From: Aquificota bacterium
GTDB lineage: Bacteria; Aquificota; Aquificia; Aquificales; Aquificaceae
DNA: 21,804 nt
Reading direction: 5' to 3'
NCBI GenBank assembly: GCA_013153455.1
Contig: JAADEK010000062.1
Location: forward strand, 1-21,804
The translations under genes and the position numbers were made by a program. Positions 1-6,489 of this stretch are shown here, piece by piece. How positions within the stretch are numbered: position 1 is the first letter of the stretch; every line of letters starts with the position of its first letter. The notes below the pieces were generated by a model. The model was given only the letters and a program-made list of their open reading frames with translations. It was not told the origin of the DNA and made no database searches.

Positions 1-854
1 GGACGAGGAGGGGTTTTGACGTATACTTTGAGCCGAATTTCGTTCCGCTCGGTATAAGGGCGAAAAAGCTCGTTGTCACGGTTCACGACCTTTCATTCCT
101 CCTCTTTCCCCAATGGCACCCCGAAGACAGGGTAAGGTATATAACCGAGGGTTTCTTTGAGAGAACCCTTCACGCGGACAGGATAATAACACCCTCAAAT
201 TACGTAAAGAAGGAAATTGAGGAAATGTTTCCCTCCCTTGAGGGGAGGGTGAGCGCTGTTCACCTCGGTGTTGACAAGGAGCTCTTTAACCCTTACGGCT
301 CGCTCCCTTCTCTAAAAACGCCCGAAAATTTTATCCTCTTCGTCGGCTCAATTGAGCCGAGAAAGAACCTGAAGAACCTCCTAAAGGCTTACAACATCCT
401 CCCGGAACAACTGAAGCGGGAGTTTCCGCTCCTGCTCGCGGGCTTTGACGGGTGGAAGAACGAGGAGATTCTTGAGCTGATAAGGCGCTCCGAGCGCTAC
501 ATAAAGTATATAGGATACGTAAACGACGAGGTTCTCGCGGAGCTCTACAGAAGGGCGAGCGTCTTTATATACCCCTCTTATTACGAGGGCTTCGGGCTCC
601 CGCCGATAGAAGCTATGGCTTGCGGTGCTCCCGTGATTGTTACAAACCGCGCGAGCCTCCCAGAGGTCTGCGGGGAGGGAGCCCTCTACATACAAAACCC
701 AGACGACCCGGAGGAGATAGCCCATATCCTTGAGAAAACCCTCCTTGACGAGTCCCTGAGGAAGGAACTGAGACAAAAGGGTCTAAAAAGGGCGGAGCTA
801 TTTGATTGGGAAAAGACCGCGAGGGAGCATTACAGGCTTCTTGCGGAAACTTAA
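1..854 (+). CDS. GT4-family glycosyltransferase, 5' end cut by window edge
   Basis: The reading frame is open from base 3 to the TAA at 852-854, giving 283 visible codons; the start lies outside the window. The protein is a retaining GT-B glycosyltransferase of the GT4 family, which moves a sugar from a nucleotide-sugar donor to an acceptor, here probably an envelope glycan. Visible landmarks are VTVHDLSF in the N-terminal Rossmann half, ITPSNYVK before the domain linker, FVGSIEPRKNL at the start of the donor-binding half, and the E-x7-E signature in YYEGFGLPPIEAMACGAPV followed by SLPEV. The layout is that of MtfB-like mannosyltransferases, but donor and acceptor cannot be read from sequence. 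GT4 enzymes of this type run to about 350-380 residues, so roughly 80 are missing. pdxJ starts 10 bp downstream on the same strand. Family is certain, substrate unknown. Confidence 0.9.
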   Translation, partial: TRRGFDVYFEPNFVPLGIRAKKLVVTVHDLSFLLFPQWHPEDRVRYITEGFFERTLHADRIITPSNYVKKEIEEMFPSLEGRVSAVHLGVDKELFNPYGSLPSLKTPENFILFVGSIEPRKNLKNLLKAYNILPEQLKREFPLLLAGFDGWKNEEILELIRRSERYIKYIGYVNDEVLAELYRRASVFIYPSYYEGFGLPPIEAMACGAPVIVTNRASLPEVCGEGALYIQNPDDPEEIAHILEKTLLDESLRKELRQKGLKRAELFDWEKTAREHYRLLAET

Positions 855-857
855 AAT
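852..857 (+). promoter_or_regulatory. Candidate -10 element (TAAAAT) for a leaderless pdxJ transcript
   Basis: TAAAAT lies exactly 7 nt before the pdxJ ATG and overlaps the stop codon of the glycosyltransferase. A partial -35 match, ATTACA, sits at 829-834 with a 17-bp spacer. There is no Shine-Dalgarno sequence before the ATG. A transcript from this hexamer would begin at or next to the start codon. Read-through from the upstream gene is an alternative. Confidence 0.4.
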
Positions 858-864
858 TATACCT

Positions 865-1590
865 ATGAGACTCGGGGTGAACGTAGACCACGTCGCGACG
901 CTGAGGCAAGCGAGGAGAACCTTTGAACCCTCTCCCGTATTCGCCGCGCTCATAGCCCAGCAGGCGGGAGCGGACCAAATTACGCTCCACGTTCGGGAAG
1001 ACAGAAGGCACGTAAACGAGGAAGACCTGAAGCTCATAAAGAAGCTCGTAATAGTTCCCGTTAACCTTGAGATGGCGCCGACCGAGGAGATGAGGGCTAT
1101 AGCTCTTGAGGTAAAGCCCGACCGCGTCACGCTTGTGCCAGAAAGGAGGGAAGAAATCACCACCGAAGGTGGTCTTGACGTTATTTCCATGGAAGAATAT
1201 CTCTCTCAATACGTAAAGCCCATAAAAGAGGCTGGGATAGAGGTCTCCTTTTTTATAGAAGCGGACGAGAAGCAGATACAGGCGAGTAAGCGCGCGGGAG
1301 CGGACGCGGTTGAGCTTCATACGGGAAGGTTCGCAAACCTCTGGAACGAGCATAGATTTGATGAAGCGAGGAAAGAGCTTGAGCGAATAAGGGAAGGGGC
1401 GCTTCTGGCGCGGAAGCTCGGGCTTTCTGTTTACGCGGGACACGGGCTTACGTATCAAAACGTAAAGGAGTTTATGAGGGTAGCGGGGGACGTGGTTGAG
1501 GAGCTAAACATAGGGCACTCAATCGTCGCGAACGCGGTAATATTTGGTTTTGAGCGCGCGGTGAAGGAGATGCTCTCGCTCATCCGCTGA
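865..1590 (+). CDS. pdxJ: Pyridoxine 5'-phosphate synthase PdxJ
   Basis: PdxJ condenses 1-deoxy-D-xylulose 5-phosphate with 3-amino-2-oxopropyl phosphate to form pyridoxine 5'-phosphate, the last ring-forming step of DXP-dependent vitamin B6 synthesis in the cytoplasm. The 241-residue TIM barrel has the usual family length. Hallmarks are NVDHVATLRQAR (residues 6-17), HVREDRRHV (42-50), VNLEMAPT (66-73), the phosphate-loop region LVPERREEITTEGGLDV (90-106), ELHTG, and the C-terminal GHGLTYQNV and NIGHSI. The start is the ATG at 865, because MRLGVNVDHVATLR is the canonical N-terminus. An in-frame ATG at 802 would add 21 unlike residues and run far into the glycosyltransferase. The 3' end overlaps convergent hemW by 11 bp with no terminator between them. 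Confidence 0.97.
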   Translation: MRLGVNVDHVATLRQARRTFEPSPVFAALIAQQAGADQITLHVREDRRHVNEEDLKLIKKLVIVPVNLEMAPTEEMRAIALEVKPDRVTLVPERREEITTEGGLDVISMEEYLSQYVKPIKEAGIEVSFFIEADEKQIQASKRAGADAVELHTGRFANLWNEHRFDEARKELERIREGALLARKLGLSVYAGHGLTYQNVKEFMRVAGDVVEELNIGHSIVANAVIFGFERAVKEMLSLIR

Positions 1591-2680
1591 GCTCAACGAG
1601 GCGAAGAACCTCCGCTATCAGCTCGTTTGAAACTATGAGGGCGTCTTCCCTTATCCTGAGTCTCCCTCCGCTCTTTTCAAAAAACTCCTTGATGTGTTCG
1701 GGGACAAAACGCTCATACTCCTCCTCTACCCCCTCGCGCGTCCTTAGCCCGAGCATGAGCTTCTCCTTTAAAAATTCCTTCTGGCTTAGCTTTTCCTTTA
1801 CCTTTGCGGGCTTTTTACCGAGGGATACGAGCTCAATGTAAGCGCTTATATTCCTCTCGTTCATATACCTCACCCTTCCCACAAGCCCCCAAGCGGAAGC
1901 ACCAAAGCCGAGAAACTCCTCCATCCTCCAATACGTGAGGTTGTGAACGCACTCGTGTCCCCTCTTTGCCCAGTTTGAGACCTCGTAGCGCTCAAAACCC
2001 AAAGCCCTTAGCCCCTCCGAAAGAAGCTCGTGAAGGCGCGCTATCCTCTCCTCGTCGGGCGGACTTATCTTCCCGGAAAGAGCCATCTCACCCATCTTCG
2101 TCTCGGGGTATAGCGTGAGGAGGTAAGCGGAAACGTGCGAAACACCGAAGCGCGAAAGCTCCTCAAGCTCAAAAAGAAGCTCCTCCTCACCTTGAGACGG
2201 ATAACCCCATATGAGGTCAACGTTCACACTCCTGAAGCCCGTTCCGAGCACCCGCTCAAGCGCTCGGAGAACCTCCTCCCTTGAGTGTTTCCTCCCGAGC
2301 GCCCTCAGACCCTTCTCGGAGAAACTCTGAACACCCAAGCTAACGCGGTTCACACCCGCGTCAAGCAGTCTCTCGTAGTCCTCCTTTTTGTAGTCCTCGG
2401 GATTGCACTCAACCGTAATCTCAACCTCCTTCTCTACGGGAAATATCTCGTAAACGCGCGAGATGAGCCTCTCTATCTCTTTCGGGTCAAGGAGGGAAGG
2501 CGTCCCTCCCCCGAAGTATACGCTCCTTATCTTCGCGGGTAGCTCCCTGTATAGCTCCATCTCCCTCTCAAGAGCCCGAAGGTATACACCCTTTAGGTGT
2601 GTTCCCTCTACGGACATAAAGTCGCAATAGGGACACTTACTTGAGCAAAAGGGTATGTGGACGTATAGAGCCCTAATCAT
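1580..2680 (-). CDS. hemW: Radical SAM heme chaperone HemW (coproporphyrinogen oxidase-like)
   Basis: This is a radical SAM protein of the HemN/HemW family. HemW proteins bind heme and pass it to respiratory enzymes and usually lack coproporphyrinogen oxidase activity. The cluster motif is C-x3-C-x2-C (CSSKCPYC, residues 12-19) in YVHIPFCSSKCPYCDF. It is followed by YFGGGTPSLL, ITVECNPED, RVSLGVQSF and a GYPSQ equivalent of the usual GLPGQ. The N-terminal extension of true HemN is absent, which favours HemW. The 366-residue length is normal. I chose the ATG at 2680; a GTG lies directly before it at 2683 and would add one residue. No Shine-Dalgarno site is visible. It diverges from the 2716 gene across about 35 bp and converges with pdxJ. 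Confidence 0.9.
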   Translation of the reverse strand: MIRALYVHIPFCSSKCPYCDFMSVEGTHLKGVYLRALEREMELYRELPAKIRSVYFGGGTPSLLDPKEIERLISRVYEIFPVEKEVEITVECNPEDYKKEDYERLLDAGVNRVSLGVQSFSEKGLRALGRKHSREEVLRALERVLGTGFRSVNVDLIWGYPSQGEEELLFELEELSRFGVSHVSAYLLTLYPETKMGEMALSGKISPPDEERIARLHELLSEGLRALGFERYEVSNWAKRGHECVHNLTYWRMEEFLGFGASAWGLVGRVRYMNERNISAYIELVSLGKKPAKVKEKLSQKEFLKEKLMLGLRTREGVEEEYERFVPEHIKEFFEKSGGRLRIREDALIVSNELIAEVLRLVELSG

Positions 2681-2683
2681 CAC

Positions 2684-2715
2684 GAAAGAATAATTTAGGT
2701 GTATATTATTGAACC
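2684..2715. promoter_or_regulatory. Very short divergent promoter region, hemW / helical protein gene
   Basis: Only 32 bp separate the outermost hemW start from the rightward gene. On the plus strand TATTAT (2704-2709) ends 6 nt before the ATG at 2716. On the minus strand TATTCT (2692-2687) ends 6 nt before the hemW ATG at 2680. Neither gene has a Shine-Dalgarno site. Both promoters would have to place their -35 regions inside the opposite gene, and both transcripts would have almost no leader. Confidence 0.4.
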
Positions 2716-3027
2716 ATGCCCGCGGACCCGAGAAAGGCGGGAAAGGATAAAGGGAACTTGCGGATGGAACTCCAGAACCTCCTTATCTCCGCAAAGCTCA
2801 GGAAGATGGAATACTCCGCAATCGTGGACGAGCTTTCTCCCGAGGAACTAAAATACGACCTCTTTGAATACAAACAACAACTCCAGAACGAGATAATGCC
2901 ATACGTCAAGAGGGCGGACGAGAGCGGAAACCCGGAACTCATAAGCAAAGCCCACGAGGTAAAGACGATATACGAGGAGATAATTGACATGATAACAGAG
3001 CGCATAAACGAAGAACGAAAGCGGTGA
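2716..3027 (+). CDS. Small charged helical protein, function unknown
   Basis: This is a 103-residue, highly charged protein that I do not assign to a known family. Residues 1-14 are a Lys/Arg-rich, Pro/Gly-containing tail. The rest looks almost entirely alpha-helical, with alternating Leu/Ile and Glu/Lys (for example [19 protein letters not shown] and the C-terminal [13 protein letters not shown]). No signal peptide, membrane segment, cysteine or catalytic motif is visible. Its stop overlaps the lpxB GTG start by 4 bp (GTGA), so the two are translationally coupled. It leads the operon with lpxB and the YHS-like membrane gene. An accessory role in envelope synthesis is possible from context only. 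The gene is well supported by codon use and tight coupling. Confidence 0.8.
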   Translation: MPADPRKAGKDKGNLRMELQNLLISAKLRKMEYSAIVDELSPEELKYDLFEYKQQLQNEIMPYVKRADESGNPELISKAHEVKTIYEEIIDMITERINEERKR

Positions 3028-4088
3028 AGAAGCTCCTCATATCCCTCGCGGACAGGTCCGCTTCAAACTACGTAAGCGCTATATTCTCCGAAGGCTTTGA
3101 AGACTTTGATATATACGCCCTCACCGACGAGAAGCTCTCAAAACTCCCAATCCACAGCGTGGCGTCGTATACGGATATCTCCTCCGTGGGCATAACGGAA
3201 GCCCTCACAAAGCTCCCGAAAGCCCTACAGGTCTACAGAAAACTCCTAAAAGAACTAAAGAACACCGACACGCTTATACTCTGCGACGCACCCGCGCTCA
3301 ACTTGCGCCTCCTCAAGGACGCGAGAAAACTCGGCGTAAAGAAGATTATTTATTTCATCCCTCCTCAGGTCTGGGCTTGGAAACCGGGACGGGCGCGCGT
3401 TATCGGTGAGCTCGCGGACCACGTAATCGTGATACTCCCCTTTGAGAGAAAACTCTTCAAACCGTTTCGCGCACGCGTTCACTACCTCGGACACCCACTC
3501 GTTGACCTCGTAAAACCGAAAACAAAAAAGGAAGAATTCTTAAAAAGGTTCAAAAAGACGCCTATCGGCGTTCTTCCCGGAAGCAGAAAAACGGAATTAA
3601 AGAAACACCTCCCCCTCCTTTCACGTGCGCTTTCCCGCCTCGTTGAGCTTGAGCCCGTCGTTCCCACGTTTCCCGAGCTCGCGCGCGGTATAGAAGACCA
3701 CCTGAGGGCTCACATCCTCACATACGAAGGCGCGTCTTACGACGTCTTTTACCACACCCCCCGCTCGCTCATAGCGTCCGGGAGCGCATCGCTTGAGGCG
3801 GGTCTCGCAAACCATCCGCACGTCGTTTTTTACCGCGTGAGCGGTCTTACATACTTTATAGGAAAAAAACTCGTAAAGGTTCCCCACGTAAGCCTCGTGA
3901 ACATACTCCTCTCGGAGCGCGTGGTTCCCGAGCTTTTGCAACCTAAGCCCGACGACCTCCTCAGGGCACTTGAGGACGTAACGAGGAGGGAAGGGGAGAT
4001 AAAGGAAAAGCTCTCAAGACTCAGGACACTTCTGGGTCAGGGAGGGGTTATAACGAGCCTCAGGGCGCTCTTTCGGGAGATAATATAA
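3024..4088 (+). CDS. lpxB: Lipid-A-disaccharide synthase LpxB (divergent)
   Basis: LpxB, a GT19 membrane-associated glycosyltransferase, joins UDP-2,3-diacylglucosamine to lipid X to form the lipid A disaccharide. The 354-residue protein shows CDAPALN, matching the family's IDAPDFN with its essential Asp. It also shows [13 protein letters not shown] (family VSPSVWAWR), [23 protein letters not shown] and [11 protein letters not shown] near the end. The N-terminal GExSGD motif is replaced by ADRSASN at the aligned position, and the protein is somewhat shorter than the roughly 380 residues usual elsewhere. Translation starts at GTG 3024, overlapping the preceding stop by 4 bp. The YHS-like gene follows 9 bp after the stop. 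lpxA and glmU lie about 10 kb away in this window. Confidence 0.9.
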   Translation: MKKLLISLADRSASNYVSAIFSEGFEDFDIYALTDEKLSKLPIHSVASYTDISSVGITEALTKLPKALQVYRKLLKELKNTDTLILCDAPALNLRLLKDARKLGVKKIIYFIPPQVWAWKPGRARVIGELADHVIVILPFERKLFKPFRARVHYLGHPLVDLVKPKTKKEEFLKRFKKTPIGVLPGSRKTELKKHLPLLSRALSRLVELEPVVPTFPELARGIEDHLRAHILTYEGASYDVFYHTPRSLIASGSASLEAGLANHPHVVFYRVSGLTYFIGKKLVKVPHVSLVNILLSERVVPELLQPKPDDLLRALEDVTRREGEIKEKLSRLRTLLGQGGVITSLRALFREII

Positions 4089-4097
4089 CCTAAACTT

Positions 4098-4742
4098 ATG
4101 TTGAGGTTTGAGGACTACGAGCTTGCGCTCGTCATCGTTCTTACGCGCTTCCTTGAGGCTCTCGCGATAGTCCTCAGCATATTCCTCGCGATGAAGGGAT
4201 ACAAGTTAAGGTATGTGGTCCTCACCGTTCTTCTCGTCGCCCTGAGCGTGGGTGTGAGCGTGGGGGCGCTCGCGTTCAGAGAACACTTTGCGCTCATCGT
4301 GAGCGCGAACCTCCTTCTGACCTTTACCCTCCTTTCCCTTCTGATACTTTACGTGGTCAAGAATCCCGAAAGGACTAAAAGTTTCAGCCCTCCGCCCGGT
4401 GCGAGATGCCCCGTATGCAACGTCCTCATCCTGAGGGACGACGATATATGCACCGCGAAGATAGGCGATTACACCTACTTCTTTGACTCCTGCGACCACC
4501 TCGTTCAACTCCTGAAAGACCCGAAGTTCTTCCTTGAGAGAAAGAGCGTATACCCCGGGAAGCTGAAGGAGGTATACGTAAAGACGAAGGACACAAAACG
4601 GTGGAAGGACATAAAAAATGTAAAGCTCGTGGAAAGGGACGGAAAGCTCTTCGCATACGAAAAGGCTCACTCAAGCGCCGAGAGCGTCAGCACCGAGGAA
4701 CTTCTCAAGCGCGCCCAGAACGTCCTCGGGGGAGGGAACTGA
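4098..4742 (+). CDS. Three-helix membrane protein with YHS/NosL-like cysteine domain
   Basis: This 214-residue protein has three predicted membrane helices (about residues 8-31, 38-60 and 64-87) and then a soluble domain. The soluble part begins with CPVC (104-107) and continues through Cys118, a YTYFFDSCDHL stretch with Cys132, and DPKFFL. That order closely follows the YHS heavy-metal-binding fold, in which CPVCGM is followed by a YYFC-C element and DPxxYL. A following VYVKTKDTKRWKDIKNVKLV-like segment resembles NosL-type copper-binding proteins. The Gly-Met of the classic motif is Asn-Val here. Metal handling, perhaps copper delivery, is inferred. It lies 9 bp after lpxB, and its last 72 bp overlap the convergent heptosyltransferase gene. 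Confidence 0.75.
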   Translation: MLRFEDYELALVIVLTRFLEALAIVLSIFLAMKGYKLRYVVLTVLLVALSVGVSVGALAFREHFALIVSANLLLTFTLLSLLILYVVKNPERTKSFSPPPGARCPVCNVLILRDDDICTAKIGDYTYFFDSCDHLVQLLKDPKFFLERKSVYPGKLKEVYVKTKDTKRWKDIKNVKLVERDGKLFAYEKAHSSAESVSTEELLKRAQNVLGGGN

Positions 4743-5645
4743 GACGCACTCCCTCGTTCCGGTTTTACACCTCTTTGGGTTGGGAGAGCAAGGTGAGCAG
4801 GGGGAGGGGTTCTCAACGTAACCCCCAAAAAGGGGGTAAAAACCGTAAAGGGGTGATGTCGCGGTGTATACGCTGAGCGCACCAACACCGAGGGCGTTTG
4901 CTATGTGAACGGGCGCGGAATCGTTCGCCACAACGAACCTCGCCCCCGCTATTATCCCCATAAGCTCGCGGAGCGTGGTCCTTCCCGTGAGGTCAAGAAA
5001 GCCCCTCCTTGAGAGGGAGCGAATCTCTTGAGCCTTTTCCTTGTCTTTTTGCGTCCCGACGAGGACAACCTCAAGCCCAATCCCGTCTATAAGCTTCGCC
5101 CAGTTCTTCGGAGACCACTCCTTGAGAGGAAAGTTAGAAAAGGGAGCAAAAACTACGTAGGTGCGTCCGAGTAGAGAAAACCGAGAGAGTATCTCCTCCC
5201 TTTCCTCCTCCTTGAGCCAGAGCTTCGTCTTTCTTACGAGCTTCTTTGCCCCCAAGGGCTCAAGGAGGGAGAGGTTCCTCTCAACCTCGTGAACACCCCA
5301 CCTGTGCTCCACCCTGTGGGTATAAAGGAAGGAAAGCTCCGCGTTTGAGAAGCCCACCCTCACCGGTATACCCGAAAAATACAAAATAAGAGCGCTCCTT
5401 GCGGAGCGGTGGGGGGATATCACGATATCGTATCCCCTTATCCTCTCCCTAATCTTGAAGCTCTCAAGGAAACCCTTTGAGAAGGGTATTAGCTCAACAC
5501 CGGAGCCCCGAAGAAGCTCCGATATAAACGGGCGCCCGACAAAAGCCAAGTGAGCGGACGGGAAACTCTCCCTCAGGGAAAGGATAAGGGGGGTGGAGAG
5601 GACAACGTCCCCCGGGTATGCGGTTTGCCAGATGAGTATCCTCAA
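4671..5645 (-). CDS. waaF: GT9-family ADP-heptose:LPS heptosyltransferase (WaaF-like)
   Basis: GT9 enzymes transfer heptose from ADP-heptose to the LPS inner core at the cytoplasmic face of the inner membrane. The 324-residue protein has the N-terminal acceptor-side motif WQTAYPGDVVLSTPL, in which Asp13 aligns with the catalytic Asp of WaaC/WaaF. It also has a VFAPFSNFPLKEW segment for the family's PG.....KxW, and the donor-site block DLTGRTTLRELMGIIAGA followed by NDSAPVHIANALG, with Ala where NDSGPMH is usual. A Cys cluster (PCSPC, RCKTGTREC) near the C-terminus is typical of WaaF. Translation starts at TTG 5645, which overlaps the upstream lipoprotein stop by 4 bp. Heptosyltransferase II is the best guess; another GT9 specificity is possible. 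Confidence 0.85.
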   Translation of the reverse strand: MRILIWQTAYPGDVVLSTPLILSLRESFPSAHLAFVGRPFISELLRGSGVELIPFSKGFLESFKIRERIRGYDIVISPHRSARSALILYFSGIPVRVGFSNAELSFLYTHRVEHRWGVHEVERNLSLLEPLGAKKLVRKTKLWLKEEEREEILSRFSLLGRTYVVFAPFSNFPLKEWSPKNWAKLIDGIGLEVVLVGTQKDKEKAQEIRSLSRRGFLDLTGRTTLRELMGIIAGARFVVANDSAPVHIANALGVGALSVYTATSPLYGFYPLFGGYVENPSPCSPCSPNPKRCKTGTRECVSVPSPEDVLGALEKFLGADALGA

Positions 5646-6082
5646 GAGCTAACCTTCGGGGCGTAGTTCTCAATCTTCGCTATATACCACCTGTCCCCTT
5701 CCTTAACGACGAGGAAGGAAAAGAGCTTCTCAAGCCCCTCCTTGTCCTCAACGCTGACGACCACCTTAGCCACGTCCTCACCCGCGAGCTTCACCTTCTT
5801 TATATCAACGTCGTCTATCCCCGCGCCCATCGTGCTAAGAGCGCACGCAAGAAGCTCGGTCGGTCTCAGCTCGGTGAACTGAACGGGCAGGCGGAGGTTC
5901 TTAGCGAGCTCGTCGCGGTAGCTCGGGTGGAGGTATTGAACCGCGTCCATCCCGTCGCCTTCCATAACCTCCTCCATAAACTCCTCAACCGTCTCCGCTG
6001 CACCGCTGTAGGGCTCACCGCAGGACTTGAGTATCATCGCGCCCGCCACGAGGGCGGTGACCGTTAAGACTACGTTCCTCAT
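5642..6082 (-). CDS. Putative lipoprotein/periplasmic NTF2-like protein
   Basis: This 146-residue protein has an N-terminal hydrophobic segment (residues 4-18) ending in LKSC at Cys21. That is a plausible but imperfect lipobox, because Lys precedes Ser-Cys. The mature part, AAETVEEFMEEVMEGDGMDA, then LHPSYRDEL, and a final block with VVKEGDRWYIAKIE, has the order of small NTF2-like/DUF4878-type domains: helix, variable centre, and a last strand pair with Gly-x-Trp. No catalytic residues are evident. The ATG at 6082 is preceded by a strong Shine-Dalgarno sequence (AAGGAGGTGG). Its stop overlaps the heptosyltransferase TTG, so the two form a coupled leftward operon. The fold assignment is tentative. 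Confidence 0.7.
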   Translation of the reverse strand: MRNVVLTVTALVAGAMILKSCGEPYSGAAETVEEFMEEVMEGDGMDAVQYLHPSYRDELAKNLRLPVQFTELRPTELLACALSTMGAGIDDVDIKKVKLAGEDVAKVVVSVEDKEGLEKLFSFLVVKEGDRWYIAKIENYAPKVSS

Positions 6083-6123
6083 ACCGCCACCTCCTTCATC
6101 TCCTGACCGCTAAAATAAATTAT
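6083..6123. promoter_or_regulatory. Divergent promoter region, lipoprotein gene / HIT gene
   Basis: This 41-bp gap serves both directions. On the plus strand TAAAAT (6111-6116) ends exactly 7 nt before the HIT ATG, and no Shine-Dalgarno site is present, so that transcript may be leaderless. The leftward lipoprotein gene has a Shine-Dalgarno site and a TATTTT candidate -10 overlapping the same AT-rich block. No good -35 element was seen. Confidence 0.4.
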
Positions 6124-6489
6124 ATGCACGACAAGGACTGCATCTTTTGCAAGATAATAAGGGGAGAGCTACCCTCAAAGAAGGTATACGAGGACGAGCA
6201 AGTATACGCCTTTCACGACATAAACCCCGTCGCACCCGTTCACGTCCTCATAGTCCCAAAGAAGCACATCCCGAGCGTCCACCACCTCACACCCGAAGAC
6301 GAACAGCTCGTGGGGCATATGTTCCTCGTCGCGAAACAAATAGCTAACGAGCTCGGGGTAGCCCCCGACGAAAACATGAACAAAGGCTACAGACTCGTCT
6401 TCAACGTAGGCAAAGACGCGGGACAGACCGTCTTTCACCTGCACCTGCATCTGATAGGCGGTCGGACCATGAGCTGGCCACCCGGATGA
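6124..6489 (+). CDS. HIT-family nucleotide hydrolase (HINT-like)
   Basis: This is a histidine-triad protein of the HINT branch. Family members hydrolyse purine nucleoside phosphoramidates and related adenylates through a nucleotidyl-histidine intermediate. The 121-residue sequence has CIFC (residues 6-9) and KIIRGELPSKKVYEDE at the N-terminus, PVHVLIVPKKHI in the centre, and the active-site triad HLHLHLIGG (His105, His107, His109). It ends in MSWPPG, as HINT proteins usually do. The cysteine pair with downstream histidines may bind zinc. It leads the operon with ribF and ribD, and its stop overlaps the ribF ATG by 4 bp. No Shine-Dalgarno sequence precedes the start; a -10-like TAAAAT lies 7 nt away. 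The biological substrate is not known. Confidence 0.95.
   Translation: MHDKDCIFCKIIRGELPSKKVYEDEQVYAFHDINPVAPVHVLIVPKKHIPSVHHLTPEDEQLVGHMFLVAKQIANELGVAPDENMNKGYRLVFNVGKDAGQTVFHLHLHLIGGRTMSWPPG

Noticed and set aside
802..864. Upstream in-frame start for pdxJ
   Set aside because: It would add 21 residues unlike any PdxJ N-terminus and overlap the glycosyltransferase by 53 bp; the ATG at 865 gives the canonical start.
1141..1175. ACCACC-GAA-GGTGGT inverted repeat in pdxJ
   Set aside because: It encodes the conserved TTEGG motif; the repeat follows from the required residues and has no T tract.
640..1458. Long open frame of 272 codons on the minus strand, opposite the glycosyltransferase and pdxJ
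   Set aside because: It runs antisense to two well-recognised genes, has no family features, and has an unlikely Arg/Pro/Tyr-rich composition.
4821..4837. Hairpin ACCCCC-AAAAA-GGGGGT in the heptosyltransferase gene
   Set aside because: The stem is only 6 bp and no T tract follows on either strand. It encodes ordinary residues, so chance is adequate.
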